From an uncultured Actinomycetes bacterium (lineage in GTDB: Bacteria; Actinomycetota; Thermoleophilia; Solirubrobacterales; 70-9): a stretch of DNA of 64,000 bases. Positions 33,679 to 42,524 of this stretch are shown here, in pieces. The stretch lies in assembly GCA_946482365.1 (NCBI GenBank), contig CAMLQY010000003.1:62001-126000 (forward strand), in the 5' to 3' direction. How positions within the stretch are numbered: position 1 is the first letter of the stretch; each line of letters opens with the position of its first letter. Under the pieces are notes generated by a model. It worked only from the letters and a program-made list of their open reading frames with translations. It made no database searches and was not told the origin of the DNA. The position numbers and the translations under genes are program-made.

Positions 33679-34500
33679 CTACGGCTTTGGTGGGACCTGC
33701 GGCTCGCCGAGCCCGAAGGTCTCGTAGTCGCCGAACTTCGAGAAGGTCTTGTGGGTCGGACCGTGGTAGTCGGAGGAGCCGGTGGGGACGAGGTCCAGCT
33801 CGTCGCAGAGCCGCAGCAGGTGCTCGGTCTGCTCCTTGGAGTGGGTCGGGTAGAAGGCCTCGACGCCGTCCGCCCCGGCGGAACGGACCAGGTCCTCGAC
33901 CTCGTCGGGCTCGGAGATGTCCCAGTAGGGGTGGGCGATGACGGCGACGCCACCTGCTTCGCGGATCAGCTCTATGGCTTGTTCAGCTGTTGGCCAACGA
34001 CGCGCGACGAAGGCCTTGGCGCCGGGCACCAGGTACTCCTCGAAGAAGGGTCCGAGGTCGCCGGTCGCTCCCGCGGCGCGGGCGATGTGGGGGCGGCCGA
34101 TCGAGAGCGCGTCGCCGGCCTCGCGCACGGCGTCCTCGAGGTGCAGGTCGAAGCCCTCCCCGCGCAGCTTCTCGACGATCTCGCCGGCCCGCGTCACCCG
34201 CTCGTGCTGCGCCCGCTCGCAAGCGGGCGCGATCTTCCCCAGGTCGACCCAGTACCCGCAGACGTGCAGGTCTTCCGCGTAGGGGTGCACGCACGACATC
34301 TCGATCGCCGGCACCAGCTCGATCCCCAGCCGCTCCGCCGCCTCCATCGCCTCCGGTACCCCGGCAATGGCGTCATGATCGGTCAACGCCAACGTCTTCA
34401 CACCAGCCTTCGCAGCTTCAGCGACGACGTCGGCGGGCGCCAGCTGCCCGTCCGAAACAGTGGAGTGGCTTTGAAGCTCGATCAGCACAGGGCCGGACAA
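33679..34500 (-). CDS. PHP-domain phosphoesterase (RNase AM / nucleoside 3',5'-bisphosphatase type)
   Basis: 273 residues. ELQSHSTVSDGQLAPADVV, LALTDHDAIAG, LVPAIEMSC, VIAHPYWD and SSDYHG are the metal-binding motifs of the YciV/TrpH branch of PHP hydrolases. These release 3'-phosphate from 3',5'-bisphosphates (including pAp) and trim 5' RNA ends. Lying next to cysC, it could remove pAp formed when PAPS is used, but that link is inferred. Convergent with the sulfur operon. Confidence 0.85.
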   Translation of the reverse strand: MSGPVLIELQSHSTVSDGQLAPADVVAEAAKAGVKTLALTDHDAIAGVPEAMEAAERLGIELVPAIEMSCVHPYAEDLHVCGYWVDLGKIAPACERAQHERVTRAGEIVEKLRGEGFDLHLEDAVREAGDALSIGRPHIARAAGATGDLGPFFEEYLVPGAKAFVARRWPTAEQAIELIREAGGVAVIAHPYWDISEPDEVEDLVRSAGADGVEAFYPTHSKEQTEHLLRLCDELDLVPTGSSDYHGPTHKTFSKFGDYETFGLGEPQVPPKP

Positions 34501-34519
34501 GCTATTGCAATCGGGCGCC

Positions 34520-34557
34520 TGAACGATTGACCCACCTATGGGGTGGTCAATCGTTCA
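34520..34557. promoter_or_regulatory. inverted repeat in a divergent promoter region
   Basis: Perfect 13-bp arms (TGAACGATTGACC at 34520-34532 and its complement at 34545-34557) with a loop that can pair further (CACC/GGGT). It sits between the divergent starts of the PHP gene and the carboxylase gene. It could be an operator, or a hairpin early in either transcript. Confidence 0.45.
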
Positions 34558-34627
34558 ACGACTTGTCGGGGCAGGGGTATCCCGCCACCTCCCCTCCCTC
34601 CTTGCCCATGACTAGACTGCCGCCCCC

Positions 34628-36385
34628 GTGTTCCAGAAAGTCCTCATAGCCAACCGCGGCGAGATCGCGATCCGGGTCGCCCGCACCCTGAAGGAGATGG
34701 GCATCCGCTCTGTTGCCGTCTACTCGGAGATCGACCGCGACGCGCCGCATGTGCGCGAGGCCGACGAGGCCTTCCTGATCGGCCCGGCGGTCCCGGCCGA
34801 GAGCTACCTGAACATCCCCAAGATCATCGACACCGCCAAGGAGGCGGGCGCCGAAGCGATCCATCCCGGCTACGGCTTCCTCGCCGAGAACGCCGACTTT
34901 GCCCGCGCCTGTGCCGAGGCGGGGGTCGTCTTCATCGGCCCGCCGCCGGAGGCGATCGAAGCGATGGGGTCGAAGACCCGGGCGCGCGAGATCATGGCCG
35001 AGGCGGGCGTGCCGATCGTCCCCGGCGCCACCGAGCCGGCACCGGACGTCGAGGCGGCTCGCAAGCAGGCCGGGGAAGCCGGCTACCCGGTCGCCTGCAA
35101 GGCCGCGGGCGGCGGTGGCGGCAAGGGCTTCCGCGTGGCGATGACGCCGGACGACCTGGAGGAGGCCTTCGAGGGCTCGGCCCGCGAAGGCGAGAAGTTC
35201 TTCTCCGACTCGCGCGTCTACGTCGAGCGCTACCTCGAGGACCCGCGTCACGTCGAGGTCCAGGTCCTCGCCGACGGCCACGGCAACGTGATCCACGTCG
35301 GCGAGCGCGACTGCTCGGTCCAGCGCCGCCACCAGAAGGTGATCGAGGAGGCTCCGGGCCCGCACGTCGACGAGGCGATGCGCGAGCGGATCGGCAAGAT
35401 CGCCACCGACGCGGCAGCCGCGGTCGGCTATCGCGGCGCCGGCACGGTCGAGGGGATGCAGGTCGGCGAGGAGTACTTCTTCCTCGAGATGAACACCCGG
35501 GTGCAGGTCGAGCACTGCGTGACCGAGATGGTCAGCGGAGTCGACATCGTCCGCGAGCAGGTCCTCGTCGCCGCCGGCGAGCCGCTCTCGATCGCCCAGG
35601 AGGACGTTGAGCTGCGCGGCTGGGCGATCGAGTGCCGGATCAACGCCGAGGCCGCGCACAAGAAATTCGCCCCCGCACCGGGCGGGATCACCACCTACCG
35701 CGAGCCCGCGGGGCCCGGCGTCCGCGTCGACTCCGGGGTCGAGGCGGGCTCCGAGGTGACGCCGATGTACGACCCGATGGTGGCCAAGCTGATCGTCTGG
35801 GACGTCGACCGCGAGCACGCGACCCGGCGCATGCTGCGGGCGCTGGACGAGTACGAGATCGGCGGCCTGACCACGCTCATCCCCTTCCACAAGGCCCTGC
35901 TCGCCACCGGGCAATGGGCGAAGGGCGAGACCTGCCGCGACCTGATGGAGGACCGCGACTGGCTCAAGTCGACGGCACCGGAGACGGTCGCCGCGCCCGC
36001 CGCGGAGGAGAAGGGCGAGCAGGTCGCCCGCGACTACAAGGTCGAGGTCTCCGGCAAGCTCTTCGACGTGAAGGTGATCGGCGAGGTGATCGCCGGCGGT
36101 GCCGCCCCGGCCGCCGGCGGCAAGCAGCCACCCAAGCGAGAGCGCAAATCGGGCGGCGCGGCGAGCGCCTCCAGCGAGTCGCTGCCCTCCCCGCTGCAGG
36201 GCACGGTGCTGAAGGTCGCCGTGGAGCAGGGCGCCGAGGTCGCCGAGGGCGACCTCGTCTGCGTGATCGAGGCGATGAAGATGGAGAACGAGATAGTCGC
36301 CCACCGCGCCGGCAAGGTCACCACCCTGAACATCACAGAAGGCGCAGCTGTTTCCTCCGGCGACGTCCTAGCCGTCATCGAGTAG
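34628..36385 (+). CDS. acyl-CoA carboxylase alpha subunit (biotin carboxylase + BCCP)
   Basis: 585 residues, GTG start. The biotin carboxylase ATP-grasp domain starts VFQKVLIANRGEIAIRVART and contains GGGGGKGFR and EMNTRVQVEH. The C-terminal biotin carrier domain carries EAMKMEN with the biotinylated Lys551. It carboxylates biotin with bicarbonate and ATP for a partner carboxyltransferase acting on acetyl- or propionyl-CoA. No beta subunit is in the window. A linker with Ala/Pro-rich sequence (near residues 455-535) joins the domains. Confidence 0.93.
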   Translation: MFQKVLIANRGEIAIRVARTLKEMGIRSVAVYSEIDRDAPHVREADEAFLIGPAVPAESYLNIPKIIDTAKEAGAEAIHPGYGFLAENADFARACAEAGVVFIGPPPEAIEAMGSKTRAREIMAEAGVPIVPGATEPAPDVEAARKQAGEAGYPVACKAAGGGGGKGFRVAMTPDDLEEAFEGSAREGEKFFSDSRVYVERYLEDPRHVEVQVLADGHGNVIHVGERDCSVQRRHQKVIEEAPGPHVDEAMRERIGKIATDAAAAVGYRGAGTVEGMQVGEEYFFLEMNTRVQVEHCVTEMVSGVDIVREQVLVAAGEPLSIAQEDVELRGWAIECRINAEAAHKKFAPAPGGITTYREPAGPGVRVDSGVEAGSEVTPMYDPMVAKLIVWDVDREHATRRMLRALDEYEIGGLTTLIPFHKALLATGQWAKGETCRDLMEDRDWLKSTAPETVAAPAAEEKGEQVARDYKVEVSGKLFDVKVIGEVIAGGAAPAAGGKQPPKRERKSGGAASASSESLPSPLQGTVLKVAVEQGAEVAEGDLVCVIEAMKMENEIVAHRAGKVTTLNITEGAAVSSGDVLAVIE

Positions 36386-36444
36386 CAGCTCCTCCTTCTC
36401 AGAAACGCCAGCTGTAGCTGGTAGCCGCCTCTCCGGCGGGTGGC

Positions 36445-36513
36445 GTCGTAGGGGGGACCACCCCCGAGGACGCTTTTAGCGACCGCAGGGGGTGGTGGGT
36501 CCCCTACGGCGAC
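36445..36513. terminator. bidirectional terminator between convergent genes
   Basis: A long imperfect stem pairs 36445-36465 (with GGGGGGACCACCCCC) against 36488-36513 (GGGGGTGGTGGGTCCCC). It lies between the carboxylase (+) and sulfatase (-) stop codons. No clear T-tract. Confidence 0.6.
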
Positions 36514-36547
36514 AGGACCCGCCGGCCAACGCCCCCTAACCAGCCAA

Positions 36548-38329
36548 CTACCGTTTCTGTTCCCTCTGCTCCTTGCGGTTTTCGCGCAGTTCCTGCTTCT
36601 TGCGCCGGATTTCCGCCTGGCGTTCCTTGCGGGTCAGGGGGATTTCGGACGCTTCTTCCTGGCAGCCCCGGCCGACGCAGTCCTCCAGGTCGCGCAGTTC
36701 CCGGTGCAGGTAGTTGCGGATCGGGAAGTAGTTCGGGATGCGGACGATGTTGTTGAGCTCGTACGGGTCCTTTTCGAGGTCGTAGAGCTCCTTCTCCCCG
36801 TTGGGCCAGGCGATGTACTTGTAGGGGCCGAGGCGGATCCCCTCGTAGTCCCTTGGCGGGGCCAGGATCGAGGCCGAGGCCCCGCGACGCGCCCGCGCGC
36901 CCCGGGCGCTGGGACCCCGTTCGGCGATCGCGCCGTTTTCGTTCACGTCGGAGGTCTCGACGAAGGACTCGAAGAGCAGCGGGCGCAGGGTCCGCAGCTC
37001 CGGGTCGCGCAGGAAGGGCACCAGCGAGCGCCCGTCGATGCTCTTGTCGGCTTTCGCGCCGGACAGCTCGAGGATGGTCGGGGCGACGTCGATGTTCTGC
37101 ACCAGCTCGCCGGATTCCGAGCCGGGCCGGATGCGCGGGCCGCGGATCAGGAAGGGCAGGTGGGTGGCCGGCTCATAGGCGAGGAACTTGCCCCCGATCA
37201 GCCGGTGCTCGCCGAAGAAGAAGCCGTTGTCGGAGGTGAAGATGACGTAGGTGTTGCGCAGCCGGTGCTGGCTGCCCAGCGTGTCCATCAGCAGTTTCAC
37301 CCCGTCGTCGATCGCGCGCAGCGCCTCTAGCTGCTTGTTCCAGTAGACGCGGTAGGTGTGGATCTCGCCGAGCGTCACGTATTCGGAGCCGCGGATGAAG
37401 CTCGGCTTGTCGGAGACGTTGCCCTCGGCAAAGCCTTCGGAGCGGTCGTGCGGCATCGGCGCGCCCTTGAACCAGTCGTAGTGGCGGGGCGCCGGCTCCG
37501 GCCCGGCCGGGCGGCGGAAGTCGCCGTGAGGGGCGGTGTAGTCGAGCTGGAGGTAGAAGGGCTGTTCGGGCGACGTTTGCTGCAGCTCCCCGATCGCGTA
37601 GTTGGTCAGCGTGTCGGTCTCGTAGAAGCAGGGCAGGCCGTTCAGCGGGGCGTAGGGGCAGCCGATGTCGTCGCGCACGCCGTATTCGCGCGTCTCCCAG
37701 CTTCCTGAGTCGCCGAAGGGGCCCTCGATCGTGCCGTTGTTGTTCAGCGAGTAGCCGTAGAAGTAGTGGTGGGTGTCGGCTTTCAGGACCGAGTGCCAGG
37801 CGTTCCACCCCGGCGGCACCGAGGCCCCGTTGTCATAGGGCTCGTCGCCATAGCCGTTGAGGGCCTTGCCGACGTGGATCGTGCGGTAGCCGGCCGCCTG
37901 CAGCCAGGTCGCGACGTTGTGGCTCGCCGCCGCGCGGAAGGCGAAGCCCGAGTACCCGCCGTTGGGCTGGACGTTGCCCTTGACGCCGTGGTTGTGCGCG
38001 TAGCGGCCGGTCAGCATGCTGACCCTCGACGGGCAGCAGAGCGGATAGGAGACGTAGTAGCGGTTGAAGGTCATGCCGCGCTTGGCGATCAGGTCGACCG
38101 TGTTCGGCATCGCCCGGATGGCGGGCTGGCGGAAGGTCGCGTAGAGGCTCTCGAGGGTCTGGTCGTCGGTCTGGATCACGACGAAGCTGGGGGGCTGGGG
38201 GGTGGCCGCGGTGGCACCGGTTCGCCCCCAGGCGGCCGCCAGCAGGCAGAGGAGCCCGAGCACGCCTGCGGCGAAGCTCAGGCGCGCCCCGCGGGACGCC
38301 CTGATTTGTGCGAGTCGATACGTGAACAT
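36548..38329 (-). CDS. secreted sulfatase (arylsulfatase family)
   Basis: 593 residues. A signal/anchor helix at about 18-35 (SFAAGVLGLLCLLAAAW) is followed by FVVIQTDDQ, the metal site of the alkaline-phosphatase fold. The maturation motif C-x-P-S-R is CCPSR with Cys98, converted to formylglycine by a separate enzyme, then MLTGRYAHNHGV. VIFTSDNGFFFGEH supplies the later metal ligands. It hydrolyses sulfate esters outside the membrane, fitting sulfur scavenging beside the assimilation operon. The C-terminus is a charged Arg/Lys/Glu-rich coil (NRKEQREQKR). Confidence 0.9.
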   Translation of the reverse strand: MFTYRLAQIRASRGARLSFAAGVLGLLCLLAAAWGRTGATAATPQPPSFVVIQTDDQTLESLYATFRQPAIRAMPNTVDLIAKRGMTFNRYYVSYPLCCPSRVSMLTGRYAHNHGVKGNVQPNGGYSGFAFRAAASHNVATWLQAAGYRTIHVGKALNGYGDEPYDNGASVPPGWNAWHSVLKADTHHYFYGYSLNNNGTIEGPFGDSGSWETREYGVRDDIGCPYAPLNGLPCFYETDTLTNYAIGELQQTSPEQPFYLQLDYTAPHGDFRRPAGPEPAPRHYDWFKGAPMPHDRSEGFAEGNVSDKPSFIRGSEYVTLGEIHTYRVYWNKQLEALRAIDDGVKLLMDTLGSQHRLRNTYVIFTSDNGFFFGEHRLIGGKFLAYEPATHLPFLIRGPRIRPGSESGELVQNIDVAPTILELSGAKADKSIDGRSLVPFLRDPELRTLRPLLFESFVETSDVNENGAIAERGPSARGARARRGASASILAPPRDYEGIRLGPYKYIAWPNGEKELYDLEKDPYELNNIVRIPNYFPIRNYLHRELRDLEDCVGRGCQEEASEIPLTRKERQAEIRRKKQELRENRKEQREQKR

Positions 38330-38396
38330 TGCCGACGGCTGGCCTACCTGGTCGAAACAACGGCGCCCGCCGAAGTTGCGAAACGCTAGAGGTCGC

Positions 38397-39080
38397 TCAG
38401 GACGCGCCGAGCTTCTTGACCGCGTCGCGGAAGGTTTTCACGGTGGCGCTGGGCGCTTTGCGGCCGTCGAGCTTCTCGCCGTGGCGGTTGACCCAGATCA
38501 CCGGCACTTTCATCTTCAGCAGGGGGGCGACGTCGTTGGTGTAGTTGCTGCCGATGTGGACCCAGCCTTTCTTGCCGCCGATCCGTCGCGCCGCCTCTTT
38601 GAAGTGGACCGGATCCGGCTTGTAGCTGCGCACCTGCTGGGCGGTGACGACGAGGTCGAGTTCGGTCCGCAGGTGGCGGCGTGAGATGCCGAGCAGTTTG
38701 TCGTCGATGTTGGAGACGATGCCGATCTCGTAGCGTTTGCCGAGCCGGTCCATCGCCGCGTTGGCCTCGCGGAAGGGAAGCCAGTAGGCGACGCTGTCGG
38801 GGAGGAACTGGGCGCGCGAGGGCTCGACCTCCCAGCCCAGCTCGCCGGCGACCTTGACGATCGCGCGGCGCAGCACCTCGGCGTAGAGCTCGTAGGAGCC
38901 GGCCATGATTTCGGCCTGGACCTCCATGAAGCGGGCCAGGAACGGCTCCTCCTCGAAGCTGAAGCCGTCTTTCTCCGCCTCTTTCCTGCAGGCGTCAATG
39001 ATGCCTTTCTCCCAGTCGATCAAGGTGCCGTAACAGTCGGTGGTCACCCATTTGATGGTTTTGAGAGCTGGAAGCGGCAT
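38397..39080 (-). CDS. HAD-superfamily hydrolase, haloacid-dehalogenase type II-like
   Basis: 227 residues from ATG 39080; the frame is open further upstream but homology starts at MPLPALKTIKWVTTDCYGTL. Motif I Asp15 (TTDCYGTLID), motif II SNIDD, motif III Lys (RSYKPDPVHF) and motif IV GSNYTNDV identify the subfamily. Such enzymes hydrolyse 2-haloacids or small phosphates via an aspartyl intermediate. Here substrate is unknown. The gene is divergent from sucC. Confidence 0.82.
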   Translation of the reverse strand: MPLPALKTIKWVTTDCYGTLIDWEKGIIDACRKEAEKDGFSFEEEPFLARFMEVQAEIMAGSYELYAEVLRRAIVKVAGELGWEVEPSRAQFLPDSVAYWLPFREANAAMDRLGKRYEIGIVSNIDDKLLGISRRHLRTELDLVVTAQQVRSYKPDPVHFKEAARRIGGKKGWVHIGSNYTNDVAPLLKMKVPVIWVNRHGEKLDGRKAPSATVKTFRDAVKKLGAS

Positions 39081-39183
39081 CGGCGGCGGCGCATTATGCC
39101 AATCGCCCCGGGGCCAGGCGGCGCGGCACCCGGGGAGGGAGGTCGGATAGGCTGCCGCCCGCGCCCGAGCGGCGCCGTCACGT

Positions 39184-40344
39184 ATGGACCTCCTCGAGTA
39201 CCAGGGCAAGCAGCTTTTCGCCAAGCACGGCATCGCCGTGCCCAGCGGCGAGGTCGCCTCCACGGTCGAGGACGCGGTCGCCGCCGCGGGACGGATCGGC
39301 TATCCCTGTGCGATCAAGGCGCAGGTGCTGATCGGCGGGCGCGGCAAGGCCGGCGGGATCAAGATCGCCCAGGACGCGGAGGAGGCGCGCGCCCACGCCG
39401 GCGCGATCCTCGGCATGGACATCTTCGGCCCCCGCGGCGAGGGCCCGTTCCGGGTCGAGCAGGTCTGGGTCGAGGGCGGCTCTGACATCGCCGCCGAGTA
39501 CTACGCCTCGGTGATCCTCGACCGAGGTGAGAAGAAGCTGCTGGCGATGGTCTCCGCCAAGGGGGGCATGGACATCGAGGCCGTCGCCGAGGAGGACCCC
39601 GAGGCGCTGGTCAAGCGCCACATCGACCCGACCGCCCCCTTCGACGCCGCCGCGGCGCGGCCGATCGTCGACGCCGCCGGGCTCGACGAGGACGTGCGCG
39701 AGCAGGCCGCCGAGGTGCTGGCGAAGCTGGCCGGGGTGGCGGGCGCCGAGGACGCGAGCCTGATCGAGGTCAACCCGCTGATCGTCACCGGCGACCGCGA
39801 GGTCGTCGCGCTCGACGCCAAGGTGACGATCGACGGCAACGCCCTCTTCCGCCACCAGGACCTGGCCGAGATCGCCGACACCGCCGACGACCCCCAGGAG
39901 GCGATGGCGAAGGAGAAGGGCCTCACCTACGTCAAGCTCGACGGCAACGTCGGCATCCTCGCCAACGGCGCCGGGCTCTGCATGTCGACGCTCGACGTCG
40001 TTGCCCAGGCCGGCGGCAAGCCGGCCAACTTCCTCGACGCCGGCGGGGGGTCCAAGGCTGAGGCGATCGTCGACGCGCTCACCGTGATCACCTCCGACGA
40101 GAAGGTCACCGCGATCCTCTTCAACATCTTCGGCGGCATCACCCGCTGCGACGAGATCGCCAAGGGCATCGTCACCGCTTCGCAGCAGATGGACTTGAAG
40201 CTGCCGCTGGTCGTACGCCTCGACGGCACCAACTCCGAGCAGGGGCTGGAGATCCTCGCCGGCGCCGAGCTTCCCAACCTGCACCAGGAGACGACGATGC
40301 TCGAGGCGGCGCGCCGGGTGGTCGAGCTGGCGGGTGGGTCATGA
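39184..40344 (+). CDS. sucC: succinyl-CoA synthetase beta subunit
   Basis: 386 residues. MDLLEYQGKQLFAKHGI, KAQVLIGGRGKAGGIK (ATP-grasp) and ILFNIFGGITRCDEIAKGI are classic SucC landmarks. With SucD it interconverts succinyl-CoA and succinate with nucleotide phosphorylation in the TCA cycle. It overlaps sucD by 4 nt (ATGA). Confidence 0.96.
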   Translation: MDLLEYQGKQLFAKHGIAVPSGEVASTVEDAVAAAGRIGYPCAIKAQVLIGGRGKAGGIKIAQDAEEARAHAGAILGMDIFGPRGEGPFRVEQVWVEGGSDIAAEYYASVILDRGEKKLLAMVSAKGGMDIEAVAEEDPEALVKRHIDPTAPFDAAAARPIVDAAGLDEDVREQAAEVLAKLAGVAGAEDASLIEVNPLIVTGDREVVALDAKVTIDGNALFRHQDLAEIADTADDPQEAMAKEKGLTYVKLDGNVGILANGAGLCMSTLDVVAQAGGKPANFLDAGGGSKAEAIVDALTVITSDEKVTAILFNIFGGITRCDEIAKGIVTASQQMDLKLPLVVRLDGTNSEQGLEILAGAELPNLHQETTMLEAARRVVELAGGS

Positions 40345-41216
40345 GCATCATCGTCGGCAACGAGACGAAGCTGGTCGTCTCCGGGCTGACCGGTCGCGAG
40401 GGCTCCTTCCACGGGCTCCGCAACCGCGCCTACGGGACCGACCTCGTCGCCGGCGTCACCCCCGGCAAGGGAGGGCAGGACGTGGAGGGGGTGCCGGTCT
40501 TCGACAAGATCGCCGAAGCGGTCTCCGAGGCCGGGGCCAACACCTCGATGATCTTCGTGCCGGCGCGCTTCGCCGCGCCGGCGATCGACGAGGCGATCGA
40601 GTCCGGCGTCGACACGGTGATCGCGATCACCGAGGGGATCCCGGTGCTCGACATGCTGAAGACCTACTGGAAGGCGAAGGAGGCCGGGGTGCGCCTGATC
40701 GGCCCGAACTGCCCCGGCGTGCTCTCGCCGGGCAAGGCCAACGTCGGCATCATCCCGGCCCAGTTCTTCGACCCGGGCAAGATCGGCGTCGTCTCCAAGT
40801 CGGGCACGCTCACCTACCAGATCGGCAACGAGCTGAAGCAGGCGGGCGAGGGCAACTCCTCGATCGTCGGCATCGGCGGCGACCCGATCATCGGCTCCGA
40901 CTTCATCGACGTCCTGAAGCTGTACGAGGCCGACCCCGAGACCGAGCTGATCGTGATGGTCGGCGAGATCGGCGGCGACGCCGAGGAGCGCGCCGCCGAG
41001 TTCATCGCCGCCGAGATCTCCAAGCCCGTGGTCGCCTACATCGCCGGCTTCACCGCGCCTCCCGGCAAGCAGATGGGCCACGCCGGCGCGATCATCTCCG
41101 GCTCCTCCGGCACCGCCCAGGCGAAGAAGGACGCGCTCGAAGCGAAGGGCGTGCGGGTCGGCGAAAGCCCGACCGAGACGGCGAAGATCGCCGTCGAAGT
41201 GCTGCGCGGCAGCTGA
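40341..41216 (+). CDS. sucD: succinyl-CoA synthetase alpha subunit
   Basis: 291 residues. The CoA-binding Rossmann start ([17 protein letters not shown]), [14 protein letters not shown] and the phosphohistidine loop GHAGAIISG are present. It is a full-length partner of SucC. The last 69 bp of coding sequence (41139-41207) recur as a stray copy at 44988-45055, marking an insertion downstream of this gene. Confidence 0.96.
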   Translation: MSIIVGNETKLVVSGLTGREGSFHGLRNRAYGTDLVAGVTPGKGGQDVEGVPVFDKIAEAVSEAGANTSMIFVPARFAAPAIDEAIESGVDTVIAITEGIPVLDMLKTYWKAKEAGVRLIGPNCPGVLSPGKANVGIIPAQFFDPGKIGVVSKSGTLTYQIGNELKQAGEGNSSIVGIGGDPIIGSDFIDVLKLYEADPETELIVMVGEIGGDAEERAAEFIAAEISKPVVAYIAGFTAPPGKQMGHAGAIISGSSGTAQAKKDALEAKGVRVGESPTETAKIAVEVLRGS

Positions 41217-41234
41217 GCGGCTCGTCTTTCGCGG

Positions 41235-42524
41235 GTGCCGTCCGGCGCTTCCATTACCAACTCTCCTGTGGAGCAAGGAGCAGCCGAGCAAGGAGCCGCG
41301 TTCGGTGACGCACGGCCCGTGCGGCTGGTCGTCTCGGACGACCTGGGGCGCAACCGCCTCACCGTCTTCTTCCGGTTGCTGCTCGCGATCCCGCACCTGA
41401 TCTGGCTCACTCTGTGGGGAATCGCCGCCCTGCTGGCGGCGATCGCCAACTGGTTCGCGACGCTTCTTCGGGGGACTTCGCCGCAGGCCCTCCACGGATT
41501 TCTCGCCCGCTTCGTCAGGTACGCGACTCACGTCAACGCCTATCTCTACCTCGGCGCCGGGCCGTTCCCCGGCTTCGACGGCAAGCCCGGCTACCCCATC
41601 GACGTCGAGATAGACCCGCCGGCTCGGCAGAACCGCTGGACCGTCCTCTTCCGGCTGCCGCTCGCAGTGCCCGCTCTGCTCCTGCTGTCCGTTTTCTTCG
41701 GCTTCAGCGGCGGCTCGGAAAGCGAATACGGCAGCGCAGGCCTGCTGTCCGCCGCGGCGTTCCTCGGTTGGTTCTTCGCGCTTGCCCGCGGACGCATGCC
41801 GCGCGGCCTGCGCGACCTGATCGCCTACGGACTGTCCTACGGAGCGCAGGCCGGGGCGTACCTGCTGCTGGCGACCGGCCGCTATCCCTCGAGCGACCCG
41901 CTGACCGCGATCGGCCCGCTTCCGGCTCGCGACGATCCGATCCGCCTGGAGGCTCACGATGACCTGGGCCGCAACCGCCTCACCGTCTTCTTCCGGTTGC
42001 TGCTCGCGATCCCGCACCTGATCTGGCTCACTCTGTGGGGAATCGCCGCCCTGCTGGCAGCGATCGCCAACTGGTTCGCGACGCTGTTCACCGGCACCTC
42101 GCCGCAGGGCCTGCACCGGTTCCTTGCCCGCTTCGTCAGGTACTCGGTTCATGTCTATGCCTACCTCAACCTAATCGGCAACCCATTCCCCGGTTTCGCC
42201 GGCGCCGAGGGGAGCTACCCGATCGAGCTCCGCGTGGCCGAGCCCGCCCGCCAGAACCGCTGGACCGTCGGCTTCCGCCTCGTGCTCGCGCTGCCGGCGC
42301 TGCTGATCGCGAGTCTCTACGGCGCACTCCTCTTCACCGCCGCCTTCCTCGGCTGGTTTGCCTCCCTGTTCACCGGCAGCATGCCGCTCGGCCTGCGCAA
42401 CGCCGGCGCGCTGGCCCTGCGCTACACGGCCCAGACCTACGGCTACCTCTTCCTGGTGAGCGGCAGCTACCCCTACAGCGGTCCCAGCGTCGCGCCCTCG
42501 CCGACGAGCGCTTGGGAAGCCTGA
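41235..42524 (+). CDS. membrane protein with two DUF4389 repeats
   Basis: 429 residues, GTG start 18 nt after sucD. Each half carries DLGRNRLTVFFRLLLAIPHL, a membrane segment (IWLTLWGIAALLAAIANWFATL) and a FLARFVRYxxHVxAYL block, the DUF4389 pattern; related helices follow near residues 150 and 350. The function of this domain is unknown. The two halves share a 125-bp DNA segment that is almost identical. It overlaps the next gene. Confidence 0.82.
   Translation: MPSGASITNSPVEQGAAEQGAAFGDARPVRLVVSDDLGRNRLTVFFRLLLAIPHLIWLTLWGIAALLAAIANWFATLLRGTSPQALHGFLARFVRYATHVNAYLYLGAGPFPGFDGKPGYPIDVEIDPPARQNRWTVLFRLPLAVPALLLLSVFFGFSGGSESEYGSAGLLSAAAFLGWFFALARGRMPRGLRDLIAYGLSYGAQAGAYLLLATGRYPSSDPLTAIGPLPARDDPIRLEAHDDLGRNRLTVFFRLLLAIPHLIWLTLWGIAALLAAIANWFATLFTGTSPQGLHRFLARFVRYSVHVYAYLNLIGNPFPGFAGAEGSYPIELRVAEPARQNRWTVGFRLVLALPALLIASLYGALLFTAAFLGWFASLFTGSMPLGLRNAGALALRYTAQTYGYLFLVSGSYPYSGPSVAPSPTSAWEA
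41340..42085 (+). repeat. 125-bp direct repeat inside the DUF4389 gene
   Basis: 41340-41464 and 41961-42085 (offset 621 bp, 207 codons) differ at only about two positions, while flanking homologous codons are clearly diverged. This points to recent gene conversion or duplication between the two halves. Confidence 0.85.

Noticed and set aside
42035..42511. Upstream extension of the M48 protease frame
   Set aside because: It lies wholly within the DUF4389 gene in another frame and is Arg/Pro-rich; membrane-protease sequence begins near 42512.
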